64,000 bases of DNA from Oopsacas minuta. Taxonomy: Eukaryota; Porifera; Hexactinellida; Lyssacinosida; Leucopsacidae. Of the stretch, positions 46,470 through 59,269 are shown piece by piece. The position numbers were made by a program, and so were the translations under genes. A model generated the notes under the pieces. The model saw only the letters and a list, made by a program, of their open reading frames with translations, was not told the DNA's origin and ran no database searches. Position 1 is the first letter of the stretch, and every line of letters begins with the position of its first letter. The stretch lies in the NCBI GenBank assembly GCA_024704765.1, contig JAKMXF010000025.1:1-64000 (forward strand), given 5' to 3'.

Positions 46470-46960
46470 TTAGTATTCAATATAGCCACTCATATTCTGA
46501 ATTACCGCTCGTAGACGCCCAGGTACTGTCTCAAATGCAGGGCGCAGTGTTTCTTCATGTATTTTCGCACATTCTCTGATGAGATCCTTCTTTAATGACT
46601 GAATGTTGGTATAAGTCTTTGCACATGCAATTTTCTCCAATAATGACCAGATCCAGAAGTCCATGGGATTCAGACACGGGCTTGATGGTGGCCTGTCTTC
46701 CTTGCGAATAAACCCGGAATATTTACCAGCCAGGCTTTCATGATTCGAGCAGTATGGGTTGGAGCAGCATCCCGTTAGATCAAGAAACGGTTATTGCCGA
46801 ATACCTAGCACTCAGATCTTTGTATGTATTAGAGTTAACTATTACACCAGGCGGTAAAAATATTAGCGGTGCCCGCTCATAACCGGAGACTCCATCCCAG
46901 ATCACTGTACTATTTATTCCTAAAGTTTGCTCTAAAAGTCTAAAAATGGAAAATAATTTT
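46470..46960 (-). pseudogene. maT-like Tc1/mariner transposase, C-terminal part
   Basis: Minus-strand text near 46920-46820 gives GVSGYERAPLIFLPPGVIVN. Near 46770 comes DAAPTHTARIMKAWLVNIPG, whose D is the second catalytic residue. After a 1-nt shift and RKEDRPPSSPCL the frame 46664-46470 reads NPMDFWIWSLLEKIACAKTY and LRAVIQNMSGYIEY. The SPCLNPMD block carries the third acidic residue, about 36 residues after the second, which fits maT-like D-D37-D elements. Decay further upstream (47000-47600) hides the N-terminal half. No terminal repeats identified. Confidence 0.8.
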
Positions 46961-47683
46961 GGTAGTCATCGCTAATTATCGTAGAAATCAAACCTAGGAT
47001 AATATTGGCTTGTACTATGGACATTCGAAGCGAATTGATAGAGTTCTGGTTCTGTCCACCCTATAACTTCCCATTAGATTAAAAAAATTCTGCGTGCCAT
47101 ATTCTGCGAGCCGATTAAGAAGTGTCTTGAAATGAAGTAGTCATTTCTCCCGAAAAACACTAGAAAGATAGTGTACTTTGCTTCTTTTGTGAGAATATAA
47201 TCCAAGGGAACTTCCCACTATCATATTTACAAAGGCACTTGATATTTTAAGTTCATAAAACAGTTTTGCATCGATCGACGAGGATTTCGCCTAATCCTTC
47301 CCAAATTATTTTCTTCATCCTATTTGTTTTTACAGTGAAAGGACGTCTACTTCCATATCTTTCTTTTACACTACCAGTTTCAAGATAAAGATAGATAGTG
47401 CGTATATAACTTCCAACGTTCTTGGGAAATATTAGAGTTTCATGATGTCACACGGAAGTTTTCGATTTACAAATAATTCAATTATTGCAAAGCGTTCTCT
47501 CTACATCTGAATTATCTAATATATTGCCTATATATAACCTTAGCTGAATTAAAATTCCCTGCTCAATTTCATAAAGAACTATGTAGTCAAACATGATAAT
47601 TCATAAATATTATATAATGGTTAATATCGAAGTATAAATTAGTGGGCCAGCACTTAAAATGGGTGCCTTTTAAGTAAAGAGGT
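46961..47683. other. Decayed upstream part of the maT relic and spacer
   Basis: Probably includes the unreadable N-terminal half of the maT-like gene. Nothing else recognised. Confidence 0.35.
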
Positions 47684-47684
47684 A

Positions 47685-47755
47685 CAGTATACCCTCGCTA
47701 ATCCGAACATTCTGTACCAATGATCAGATGATATCAGGTTAGCAACTGTGCGGAT
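47685..47755 (+). repeat. Solo pogo/Tigger end
   Basis: cagtataccctcgctaatcc followed by gaacattctg matches the ends of the element at 21779, and an inverted gtgcggattagtgaa follows 45 bp later, repeating the subterminal layout of that element. The opposite end was not found. Confidence 0.6.
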
Positions 47756-48288
47756 TAGTGAAATAACACAAATTATCCTATAGACAATCACCACCTCGAT
47801 AATTCGATTTTTCACTGTCTACCATCTAAAATCGAGATGGATCTAATAATTAAACAGATTAAATGAAGGATATTGTGATCCCCAATCATCAGATGGACTC
47901 CTCTAGTTTTCTAAATGTCTACAATTAGATAATATAGAATATACAATGTGGAAGTTTAACTGCCTATTTGAAATAGTATTAATGAATGCATGCCACAGTG
48001 GGCTAATGAGGAGAAGTAGGTAAATTTTTCATGTTGCTAGAAAACTGTGATACTAATACATCGGATTACTTTTATCACAAAGTGACCAAATGACTGCTTC
48101 ATGACATATCAATATTCAAAATAACTCTACTATAACCGATTGGGGCCTGTGTTACGTTGGTAATGACTAGGAAACCAAAATTTCACCACTTCCTTTAACC
48201 AATTCCCCCACCACAAACGAGACTTTACCACCTTTGTGAATTCATAAACAAAATGATAATGATAGAATAGTCATCTTGTACTCTAACC

Positions 48289-50035
48289 AGGGCATTAGGA
48301 TCTTACGATCAAATATCGTACGATCCGGATCTAGATCCCTTGTGGAATCGGAAGAGGATAGTTGATCCATTTGAAAAAGTAGGATCCGAATCGGATTGAC
48401 TATTTTCTGAAAAGATCACGATCCTTCGAAATATTGGCGTAAAGTTTAGGGTCATTTTCAGGATCAATCTCGAGCTCAAAACTTTGCAACTTACTCTCAA
48501 AAGGACTTTCCTCAGTATTTCAAGTACTGCACTTGATAATATGATCTTTTCTCAACAAACATTTCTTATCGGCCAATACTAATACCATACAATTAGGATT
48601 TACCAAATTTGATTATTCCTTGCTCACCTGTCTAACTTAGCTTTTGAAGCAACAGCACTTTGTCACTGGGCAATTCCATTTACAAGTTATAACGCTATAT
48701 TCTAAATTAAGACTGACTAACGAACACAAGTTGTTACTAACGTATAACTCGAAACTTTCAATTCAATCCATACCTCTATTAAATTAGTTCAATGATCCAC
48801 AATCCAAAGGAAGATTATAATATAAGACATTGTTAACGCCTGTTTGTTCGTACATATCAGTTGGAATAACCTTATGTATTTTCAGATTGTAAATAATGTG
48901 GGATTTACATATATTCCGACTACGTTATCCGGCAAATAACTGTTAGAAAATACCTGTGTAGCAGCCCAGAATATACCCGCGTACAATTTGGACCAGGACA
49001 GAACACACCCCCAGGTATGAAGTGGGCTAGCCCAGAATATCCCTGGACTTTTAGTAAACCTAACGTGCTTGCACATTTGATTGTACCATTAGTCTTCAAT
49101 AGAGCTTTCAGCAATGGTGAAAAATTATACTTTACTTGTACTCAGTCAATACTTTACCAGTACTCAGTTTGGGAATATATCAATCAATCAATTGAGGGTA
49201 AATCAGTCAATCAGTTGACAATATATCCACTCAATCAGTTGAGAAAAAATCTGGTTGACTTGATTTATCCTCAACTGAATGAGTCAATCAATTGAGAAGA
49301 CATCAGTCAATCAGTAGAATAAAGCGAGTCAACCAGCTGAGAATACATCAGTCACTCAGGTGAGAACAAATCAAGCCAATTACCTTTATGAATACATAGA
49401 TGACATCAACGCTCCACACTTTTGCAGATGACATAATAAAGGTAGGGAGTCTAATCTGTCCTAGCCCACTTCATACGAGGGGGGTATAATTTGTCCCAAG
49501 ACAGAACACCGGGTATATTCTGACCCAGATTAAACCCGAGTACGAAGTGGGCTAACCCAGGGTTATACTCATGGGGGTAAAATCTGTTCTAGGGCAGAAT
49601 AAACCAGGGTATATCCTGATAGGACGGATTATACCCAGGTATATTCGTGGAAGGGGGTTTTGCTGTTAAACTTGATTCGGCGGTATGTAGAAACAAAGTT
49701 GTTACTATATACTAACAATATTCAGTATAGAGCGGATCAAACACCTACATATAATCACTTTCATACACATGGTAGCACTTTTTGAAATGATGTATAGCCC
49801 ATGTATAAATAAATAAGTAGATACTTTTATAAGAACCTATAGTCGTAACTTCCAGCAATATAATCAAATGTTCAACTGTATTTGGAAATATTGATCATTA
49901 ATAAGAAGATCTTAAATTGGATCGTGATTGGATCATATCCTTTTAGAATTTAGGAACAGAACCAGGAACGCCGATCATAATTCCAGCCAGGTTCGGAATC
50001 GGGATCTTGTAATTGAGGATCGTCTAACACCCTAA
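48289..50035. repeat. GATC-rich repeat element with weak inverted ends
   Basis: Left agggcattaggatcttacga and right, read inward, agggtgttagacgatcctca. GATC-rich text lies at both ends (48300-48480 and 49915-50030). The interior holds a foldback cluster and a minisatellite. Non-coding. Treat the boundaries as approximate; it could be two neighbouring repeats. Confidence 0.4.
49170..49385 (+). repeat. Degenerate minisatellite of tcagtcaatcagttga units
   Basis: About seven imperfect copies of a ~28-bp unit with core TCAGTCAATCAGTTGAGAA. One unit near 49250 is inverted (ctcaactgaatgag). Confidence 0.75.
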
Positions 50036-50162
50036 TTATAACATTTCTTGGTATTAACAAATATATTATGAAGGAATTTCTCTGCTTCACAAACTTACTA
50101 CAAATTCTTCATAAAAAACTTAAATCAATTAAACTTTCACATTTCTTGATTGTTCTGGAATA

Positions 50163-51345
50163 ATGGATCCTAACGATATTGACAATGATAATTCTAGATC
50201 TCTACCTAATACTGACAGGTTTGAAGATATGTCATTGGAATTCTAGGGGACTGTACTCAAAGATGACCAATATTCGACTGTTACTTCCTCAACCTGGAAA
50301 TGAATGTGACGCACTTGGAATATCTAAAACTGGTTACACGATAATTTAGTAAGGAAATACACATTCTTAAGATAGATCTGATGGTAAAAGGGGCCTGTGT
50401 TGTGATATATCTTATAGAGACATTAAATATGATAAGAAGAAAAGATTTAGAGTATAATCAAGATGAGTTATCTGGGTAGAACTTACTTTTGACTATGCAA
50501 AAACCTATATTATTATGTTTCTCTTACAGACCTCCTATGGCAAAATCTGCTCGTTGACTCGATTTCGAGACAAAGTATAGTTAGCTTTGTCAGAAGCAAA
50601 GGAGACTTCATCATGGATTTATTAAAGGCTGACAGTTATAGTGAGAAACTTTTAGATGTTTCTACAATAATGGTTTGACTCAATTGATTTCAGAGAGCAC
50701 AAGGGTTACAGCTTTTTCTAAATCTCTGACTGATCATGCATATGTCCGACCCAGAAAACATTAAGCAAGACAAAATTCTTAAATTCGGCACTAGTGAACA
50801 TTTCCAATATGTTTAGTACTCAAAAGAAGATTCAAACAGAATCGTGGTCATATATATGCCAAATAGAAATTTTAAATCGCTTAATGAAGCAGAGTTTCTT
50901 AATGACTTTCTAATTCGTCTTGGAATATTCTTGATAGACTGATGATATAGATGATATGTTGGACTTGTGGTAAGGTCTATTATTCAGCATAATCGATATT
51001 TACTTGTCTATCAAGAGGAAACGAGTTAAACAGCCATCCCAACCTGAATGGCTCAGTCAAAACTCCAAGCCATGAAGACCAGGGATATTTATACATCCCA
51101 TAAAGATCTAACAATGGAAAATATGGAAAAATAATGTAAATAATATGATATCTGAAGCCAAATCATCTAACTATGCAACTTTATTTTCATCTAACAAATC
51201 AAAGTGTCTAGAAAGTATTAAAGAAGTTGATATGAAAGAAATGTCGGTGTGTTGTATCCAGTTAAAATATGACAATTCTGTATCAGATCCTTTAGTGATA
51301 CAGAAGCCTTAAACAAATTTTTCCAAGTAGTTTCATATACATTAG
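50163..51345 (+). pseudogene. LINE ORF2 remnant: apurinic endonuclease region and linker
   Basis: Decayed non-LTR retrotransposon of CR1/Jockey type. Frame changes join WNSRGLYSKMTNIRLLL (endonuclease start), a degraded catalytic stretch, KPILLCFSYRPPMAKS (hallmark YRPP), and GLTQLISESTRVTAFSKSLT followed by DHAYV, the end of the endonuclease domain. The linker follows near 51080-51250 (TRDIYTSHKDLTMEK, SNKSKCLESIKEVD). It stops before the reverse transcriptase, where other repeats begin at about 51345. Many stops and shifts; 5' end unknown. Confidence 0.75.
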
Positions 51346-51483
51346 TGTGCCTCTCTTGCTGGCGCTACGCGGTTACGAACACTTCGTGTCTGCAGTTTGG
51401 CCTACGACCCTCGAGTACATAAATCTTAACCGTAGCAAACATGATACTGCCATAATCTGTAAATCTGCTTACTTGATGTCCTC

Positions 51484-51605
51484 AAAAGTGAACAAATATT
51501 TATGAAATGTTGTTCACAATATCATATTTGGAGTCAGAATATTCAATTACGCCAATATAGCCGTTGTATGATAAATCTACTACGAATTTGAAACTTGTTA
51601 CTACA
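51484..51605 (+). repeat. R1-related repeat piece
   Basis: aatgttgttcacaatatcat, then tcaattacgccaatatagcc gttg, collinear with 33195-33260. It serves as an empty-site comparison for the 13901 transposon. Confidence 0.6.
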
Positions 51606-51785
51606 TGTACCAGAATGAGTGGCTGTAATCATGTCTGCAAGGTCAAATCCATCAAAGTCACAATCTGACACATTCTCGTCCTCGATCAAGTTGTATACAG
51701 CGTTAGAGACACTCCCGGGCATATTGATGGGGTTATTGATAGGGCTACTGTCCTTGGCATCCTTCCAGACCTTGGCAATAGTCAA
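51543..51785 (-). CDS. Possible unassigned coding fragment
   Basis: An open minus frame reading VWKDAKDSSPINNPINMPGS and DENVSDCDFDGFDLADMITA. It has balanced, protein-like composition and GC above its neighbours. The family is not recognised and the first part overlaps an R1-like piece on the other strand. It could be a fragment of a repeat-borne gene, since a hAT-type end lies nearby at 52128. Confidence 0.25.
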   Translation of the reverse strand: MTIAKVWKDAKDSSPINNPINMPGSVSNAVYNLIEDENVSDCDFDGFDLADMITATHSGTCSNKFQIRSRFIIQRLYWRN

Positions 51786-52114
51786 CGAATACTTGACTAA
51801 GAGGGTCCCAGCAGGGAAGTACAGAGATTACAATTGGTGGTAGGGCCAACTTTACATTGAGCATATCATACATTAGAATCTCCCGAAGTGGGTAGTAGGA
51901 AGGGGTGTGTTTGGATAACCACAGACAATTGAACCTCCTCATGTGGAGCATTTGTCAGATGAGGGTTGGGCTGCCCGAAGGGAAATTGAAATGAATTTGT
52001 ATACAAAAATTCAACTTGAAATTCCAAAAGTGGGGTGGGTGAGGAGGCGTATTTGTAAAATACACAGCCTAATGAGCCTTCAAAGTGTTAATTGTCAGAA
52101 ATTTCATTTCGGGT

Positions 52115-52470
52115 ACGTCACAGGCTTCCCCAAATTTAAATGTGTAATCTAAAATGAATATACAATTTCCCTTCAGTTGGGTAATCAACTAATCATACTG
52201 TAAGAAGCTGTATTGCTTATAATTTTCACCTTATGCCTAAAATTATCTCAGACAAGACTCATTTTATTAACGAAAAATGTCAGAAGTGTGTATTTCCCAA
52301 AGTGAGGTGTTGAGTCTATCTAATGCTTCCCGAACACCTCGAATCGGGAGGTTCTGCTGAAGTAGTCCATGACAATATGAAAAGATGATATATAGGGGCA
52401 AAGAGATGCGAAAAGGTGGCAGGGTAATGGCCCCCACTTGGCTCTCTCTTGGGTACGCCACTGGTCAGTG
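52115..52470. repeat. Two hAT-type right ends
   Basis: cgggtacgtcacag (52115-52128) and ttgggtacgccactg (52453-52467) both read as right-hand CAGTGGCGTACCC termini. No matching left end was seen, so both elements are truncated or undetected. Confidence 0.45.
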
Positions 52471-52537
52471 GCCCATTCATGGAGATATTTACTAGTGTGT
52501 TGACAGTTTGATTCAAGAACTAGTTTCGGGAAGGGGT

Positions 52538-53830
52538 TTAATGCGCTTCAAAGTAGAAAAGCCGCGCTTTGGCCAGGATGTCAACATGGGAATGGTGAGG
52601 GCGATCTTGGCGAAGGTACAGAGGTTGGGAAAGCAAGAGTAGGTCGGGATTCGAATCACTCGCTGGGAGTCGTCGGTCACAGAATTCAGTGGTTAACCTT
52701 TCGCGAAAGATGTCCCATTCATAGTTGATCTGGTATACAACTCCAAGCTCCAATCCCACGGTAGCTGAATTCATCTTCGCCGTACTGTTCAAGCTGTTGT
52801 CTGCAGTGAGGGACAAAAGCAGTGTCAAATATCTAGAAACTGGTTAGAACAGCGGGCTCGGGAAAAGCGGTCGATCTCCTTTAAAATCTTTTTACAGTAG
52901 CCGGATTCCAACGATTCTTTTTGGTCCTTGTGCTAGTCAGTAAGTTAATTGAACCAGTTGAGTATTGTACCTGTAGACTTCACCGTGGATTCTCCCATTA
53001 GAACGGCGGGTGGTTTTGTCCTAGAAATTACATTTTGTCCAAAATGAAATTTTCTTTCAATTATTATTAGACTTAAAAATTTAACCATAGAGGCATAACT
53101 TGATTTTACATTAATTAAACGTAAGCATTTCCAAAGAGCTCAGACTACATTCTTGTACTTTCGTGTATGCATAGGGTTAGTTCCAAAGGGGCCCATCGGG
53201 AAATCCCCGATGGCCAGGCCGCCACTACACCGAGATCAACACGATACTTCAGCGGCCAGTGCTCCTGCTAGCGCATCCGAGCAAGAGAGTTCTCAACTTC
53301 TGACAAGATGTGCATCTCACAAAGATCCACTGTATGCTGAACCTGCGCGAAATTCAGGTCAGCGACTGGAATAGTTTGAACAGGGCAGAAAAGAGGGTAA
53401 AAAAACAGTTGAACAATTGCAGACACAAGAAAAGTTGATGTTTTCGTCTTGCTCAGCTGACCTGTGGTAGTAAGATCAGCGCGCTCGATTGGAAAGCACT
53501 CTAGTGCCGCCAAACTGCTGTAATTTCAGACAAGCCAACAACAACATTGTGGTCGCACGATCGCATTGCCAACACGTAATGGAGGTTCGGATGGGCTGCC
53601 TCTGCTTGGTAGAGTACTGTGCCTGGGCTGGATCTCTACAAGTATTTAGCGCAAAGGAGAACAAGCGAAAACTTCCACAGATGAATGAGCAAGCCTGGAT
53701 AATCGAAAGTCCAAATGAAGAACTTCTTTTCTGAAACAAAAACGAAAAGAATTGTTCTGATGAGGATGGGTTCAAGTTCAAGAGTACATCGAAAAATTGA
53801 CAGATAATGAAAAGCCTAGTCACCAATCAA
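52538..53830. other. GC-richer stretch with open frames of unknown origin
   Basis: Frames at 52538-52828 (minus), 53153-53374 (plus) and 53489-53734 (plus) look more protein-like than surrounding DNA. The plus text includes RPPLHRDQHDTSAASAPA and NEQAWIIESPNEELLF. They may be exons or remnants of one repeat-borne gene. I recognise no domain and call no gene. Confidence 0.3.
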
Positions 53831-54589
53831 ATTAGTACCACTAATAAGTACTATTCAATTGACAATTTAGGTGACATCGTTAGGACTAAATATATCAATA
53901 TAATGTGCCATTATATATTTCTAACAACACCTAGATAATAAAACAGATAATGACCTCATAAATTATCAATTTGTCTCTAACACGAATCTCAATTGAGTTG
54001 GAACAATTCTGATGCAATTTCTGAACTCTATGGGTATGAAATATCCTGGGTTTAATATTACGAAAGATTAAGAACAAAGTTGTATCCGTTATCAACATAA
54101 TAATTATTGTACTACACATGACATATGTGGCACATCAATAGGATATTGGAACACCGCTGTATATTTGATCAACAACTAATGAATCTTTAGTGCAGCTATA
54201 AGGAGATGCTATGATGGCATGGACAATGTGCGACGTCCGTCCGTTTGCGGGGCCATTCAAACTTAGCTGTCCGATTATCATGAAAAATTTGTCATATACG
54301 TATATTATAATTATGGATCGGAGATATGCACTTCGGGTATGAAATCTTTTCTAAAGAGAAAATTTCACACCTTTTTGCTGAATATAACCTAAACAAATAA
54401 TCCTGAGCTGTACTACCTGTCAAGCTGGCCATTTTTTTTAATTATAAATTATTGTTGGATCTTGCATCATGAAGAATTAATGATAGATAAGAATAGTAAC
54501 AGTAATGAGAAAGAAATCGAATTAAAAGCATACAGAAAAGATCAGAGTGAAACTTAGGTTAAATAAAATGAATTAAATCAGCTCATTGA

Positions 54590-54795
54590 AAAGTCGAACT
54601 GATTGGATAATTTCACACCTACAAGTTGTACATCTCTTGATACCAAAAGAAACTATTTGTATGACACAATCGCTGCACAGGTTACCATGTCCATAAGGAA
54701 CTAAAACATGGTTTCTTGCCTGATTTGTAATAATACCACGCACTGTTTTGTATGTTCTGTTAGAACTTCATCTTCATTAGTCTGGTCGAGAGACA
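54590..54795 (-). pseudogene. Decayed RING-finger (C3HC4) fragment
   Basis: Minus strand: N-E-D-E-V-L-T-E-H-T-K-Q-C-V-V, then a frameshift, then NHVLVPYGHGNLCSDC and IKRCTTCRCEIIQSVRLFN with TAA near 54590. This is the C-terminal RING of an E3-ligase-like protein (expected CxVC...PCGHxxLCxxC...CPxCR). The second cysteine is lost, the PCGH cysteine is tyrosine, and the frame is broken, so it cannot fold as a normal RING. Source gene unknown; both host pseudogene and transposon cargo are possible. Confidence 0.6.
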
Positions 54796-56111
54796 CATTT
54801 TCTAAATCGCTTTCTAGATACCACGGGATCAAATGAAAAAATAGATTGAGGCTTGTCTAAATGGAGTTAGAAACATTTGCTTGGACTAGAAGACACTCAA
54901 TTTTGCCACTTTGTCATTTCATATGAAGTGGCGCTTACATTAACATATTTGGTTGGTGCACATAGGGCACAAATTATAGTGTCAATAACTCAGCCTCTTT
55001 TGTTCCTAACCTTTCCAAAATTTGATTCAGGGTAATTCAGACCCCAAGAATTAAGAGATGGCATCAAAATCACTCCATCTCAATTGGAATTCGTGCTAGA
55101 AACAATTTGATAATATATGAAGTCTTTAGCAATTAAAATTAACTAGTTGTTGCTAGAAAATATACAATGGGTAAATACTGTATTTCCCTGAAAAGCGCCT
55201 GGGAGGTTATTCTTATCGTGCATTTCTTTAGAATTTTGGAAATACCAGTGATTTTGAGAACCTAATTATCCCAATTTGTTGCATAATCAATTGAGGAGAA
55301 ATTTCATTAAACAATTATATTCTTGATGATGGTAATGAATTTTGTTAAAAGGTTTGGAGCCTTTTTTAGTAACCGCCGCTTATTCAAGGAAATGCGGTAC
55401 GCTATTGACAGATTTAGTCCCAAGATGTCAACTAACATAATTTCATAGGTTTATCAAGTATATTATCGTATACATACGAAATTGTGCGGCCTATCCCCCG
55501 TAGCAATAATTAAAAATTGGTGGTATCAAATAGTTACAACTGATTTAGTGTATATTACTTAATTACTTCGATTTGCCTAAAAGTTGTCTTACTGAAACGA
55601 AACATGGTTTTCATTATTCACTGAGCAAACTTGCAGTACAAGGAATTATGAGCCTCTAAAATTGCTAATCCGGCCCTCGCTAACGGGTCCGATATCCAAA
55701 AACTAACGTAGATGTTTCCGCTGGAATTAACGTACATAATAAACGCGACATACTGTCAGGGTTCTGATGTCAGTTGATTCATTAATCATCGATGACCAGA
55801 ATATGCTTATATTCGCCTGAGAATGATCTGACCATTGGCATGGTCAGATCATTCCAGTCAGATAAATTTCTAATAGCAGTACTATAAGTGTATTTGAAGG
55901 CACGCAACTTCTAGCTTTCTCCAACGACCTTAATCAAGGCCTGGAGCGATTCCAGTTTGTAATCGGCGATCTTTTCTTTGACAAACTAGTATCTTATGCG
56001 AACAAGTTCCGCAACAGTCACATCGTAACACTTCACTCGTTATAAGCCCTGGTGGAGCGCTGCATTTTGACGAATGTGTTGAGTCTCTTTATGAGCATCC
56101 GACTCTAGGTG
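54796..56111. other. Non-coding spacer with solo repeat ends
   Basis: gctaatccggccctcg near 55669 resembles a CAGGGCCGGATTA hAT end. 55890-56050 has a short open stretch (SNDLNQGLERFQFVIGDLFF) with stops and no family. Confidence 0.35.
55824..55855. repeat. Perfect 14-bp inverted repeat
   Basis: aatgatctgaccat, four-base loop tggc, then the exact complement. Its role is unknown; it could be the centre of a small palindromic element. Confidence 0.75.
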
Positions 56112-59100
56112 CTATGAGAGCAGGAGCTTGCATTTAGGAATGCAGAAAGGGGCTTGGAAGTAATTAAAGAGGGAATTTCTATTTCTATAGGCTAGACAAG
56201 CGAAAATAATAGGGGCACCGGGCCCACCAGTTAGGCCAATAGCTACCATAGTGCACAGAGGGCATGTACCCCAGGGGTGGTCAAGGGAGGTGAGGGTTTC
56301 TAGAGGCTGGAGAGCCTCCACCGTTGCAGACAGAATTGGAAGAAATACCTGTGTATCCAAACAGCGTAGCCAAAACCGTCTAAGGCAAGTTTGCTAATAG
56401 AGAGTGCTACCTGTATCTAAATAAACGAGTGCACTGCAGGTTTGTCAACACTTGGTGTTCTTGTTAAACTCTGCACTTAATGACTCGAATTATATCTCTA
56501 GGCGTACGAAAATTAGGCCAACCCTCCTATGCCGTAATACAAAAATATCTAGCCTAGGAGTATGAAAATAATGATTCAGTTTTAGGCGTATGACTCTGAA
56601 AACTTGGATGAAGCCCTGTACTAGACATCGTCCCAATAATAATGTTATATCGTATTGGGCAACAAGAATAAACACATTGTAGTAACATTTGTATGGAAAT
56701 TTAGATATGCTGAATAGATTTGTCTGGACAGAGTACACCATCCAATTCGCTACTTCAATATGTTTACAGGTTTAATGTATGAAAAGATAAAAAATATATC
56801 AAAAGAAAGGAGACAGCCATTCTTTGCTAACTTTAATGTGAATATTCACAATTTGTTAATCGGCGTCCTCGATTATTAGTGAATCAACCCTATAATTGCA
56901 GCTATAACTATTGTGTAATAATGCTTCTGATTGTATTGACTAGCACGGTTTGCATGTTGTCTTGAAATCTAAGTAGGATACCGCACTATTCTCACTAACC
57001 TGCAATCTGTCCGTTCACAAATTTGGTGTTCGCAGCAATTTTGAGCAACCTACCCCGAAAAAGCGAGGAATGCATCTATACATAAATGCCAAATTATAGT
57101 TCCAAAGTGGCCGCCAATTTGGATAAATAAGAATCCCTCGATGCGGCAAATTAAGAAGCGATGAGCAGAAGACTCGCAATGACTTAATGATCCCATTATG
57201 AGTATGCATGTGGTAAAATGATTACCTCAATACCGTTAGCGTATTGAGGCGTACCTGTGGTTAAATTTCCAAACTTCTATCATGTTTATTGGTTGAGAAG
57301 TGGTAGTAATGCGATTTTTCGAAATCAAGAATTTGAGAAATACAATTTCTCCTAGCAATGTATAATCATTGAGGCACAAATGCCGTAAATCAGTCATGGG
57401 GCCTCCAGTTTCCATAATAAATTATGTACATACATACTACTAGCATAAATATAATATGCTAGGATGACGTAAAACTTTCAAACATTGAATTTCAAAAATA
57501 TACCAACATTTCGCAAATTGGATGATCAATAACTTTCTGCACAATCTACCCATAATTGACCTCCTTCTGGGAAAATAAAGAAATTATAACTTTCCTTCTT
57601 CAATTCACTAAATAAACTATTAGAATCGATCTTCAATTTCTCATACACTGTTAAATCAGAGGCCCATGATGCCCGTACTATGCAATGAGGAGCCTATCGT
57701 CTCGTATTCTTATTCAAATGCCAGTACATCTATGGTAGCAAATGATGAAAATGAAGTTAAACAGTCAGTCTACACTCGTAGTTACATCCTTAAGTAGACC
57801 TAATTAATGATGCTCTCTAAAATATAGGTGGCTTACTATACCTAAAACCCACTTAAAATTCTTCATCTAAGCAAGGGATACTTACTATTCATTTCAACGC
57901 AGGGTTTCTAGTCAAAGTATCTCTGACAATAAACTGTATGTTACAGTAGTCTTTCCATTATAAATAGCTTGTCTCTTGCCAGACTTATTGGAGGAATACA
58001 CCTTTCAATAACATAATCCACAAATTTATTAAGATAAGCAATGCCACATATCTTGGAATCAGAACCTGGAAAGAACTGTTGTGTGAGGAAATTACTATCA
58101 TAAGCTTACTTAAAAAGTTTATCATCAACTTTACATTGCTTGGTTATTCAAAAAAACATGAACTACGAGATGAAGAACTTCAGTTTTCGTTAATGAATAA
58201 ATAATTAATACATTTCATTGTTAGTGATGTGTAGCTTGATTTGGGGTGAGCGGCCTCTGGATTGGTGGTCTCTATGCCGTCAATGATAAGAAGGATAAAT
58301 ATTACACAAGTACAAGGGAAAACGAGAGGATAGAAGAGGTCAAATTATATAAAGTGCCAAAGGGTACAAAGGTGTTTGAGGATAGTAGAGTGTAAACAAT
58401 ACGAGTATCCACAATTGGATAAATATCATAAAGATAGTAAGATCAAATGAGAAATCAGAAAATCAGAAAAGATCAAGGAATATAAGATAAGTTCAAAAAT
58501 AATTAATAAAAATCGAGAAATAGAAATATGGATATGTAAAGAAAGCAATAACAGTGAAAATAGCATAATGCAAGATAAAAACTCTCCAGCTGAAAGCAGT
58601 GTAGCTCAGAGTTATGCTTTTGTTATTTTCAGAAGGGGCAGCCCCCCTGATCGCCCGATGTAGATGCCGCAAGACGTCAGACCCTAACTGATATTGGGCT
58701 CCTGGATCTGAAGGATATTTCAGGATATTCAATACTATTAGTCTACTACTAATCTTTTTGTCCTCAGAATCCTATGGCTAAAATTATATAATAATTCTGC
58801 AATTTCACCCTGTCTAACTTTTGAAACGAAATCACTAGCATCAATTTGAAATATGCGCAAAAAGGTGGAAAATATGATTAATGATAGGATTGTCATTGAG
58901 TGACAGATTTGAAGATGTCAAAATTGGTATCATGTAATTATTTACCCCTGACTAGCATTTGAAATGAAATCTCTAGGATGATTCCAATAATATGCAAGAA
59001 GGTATGAAATAAGATTAATCATATGATAAAGCAGGTAGATATAGATGTGAAATCTACATACTCGATACATTTGAGAATCTACATACTTGACTTAATAGAT

Positions 59101-59269
59101 GAAAATGAAAAGTGCGACAAGTGAAATAAACATGTAGCTATAAAGGACATGCTATATTTGAGTATAGTACCCTGAACTGTATATTTAGGTACTTAGTTCG
59201 ACTAAATTACACGGAAATCAGCTAATTTTTCAAAATATAATATTTCAAAAAGTAATTAATTTTATAAAA
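56112..59269. other. AT-rich non-coding stretch
   Basis: About 3 kb with no gene recognised. Frames at 56112-56360, 56490-56741 and 58493-58732 lack motifs. The region 56500-56625 contains repeated taggcgta/tacgaaaat motifs that may be a decayed element end. Confidence 0.4.

Noticed and set aside
55890-56200. Possible retroelement coding region (SNDLNQGLERFQF)
   Set aside because: Only a short open stretch with stops and no reverse transcriptase or endonuclease motif.
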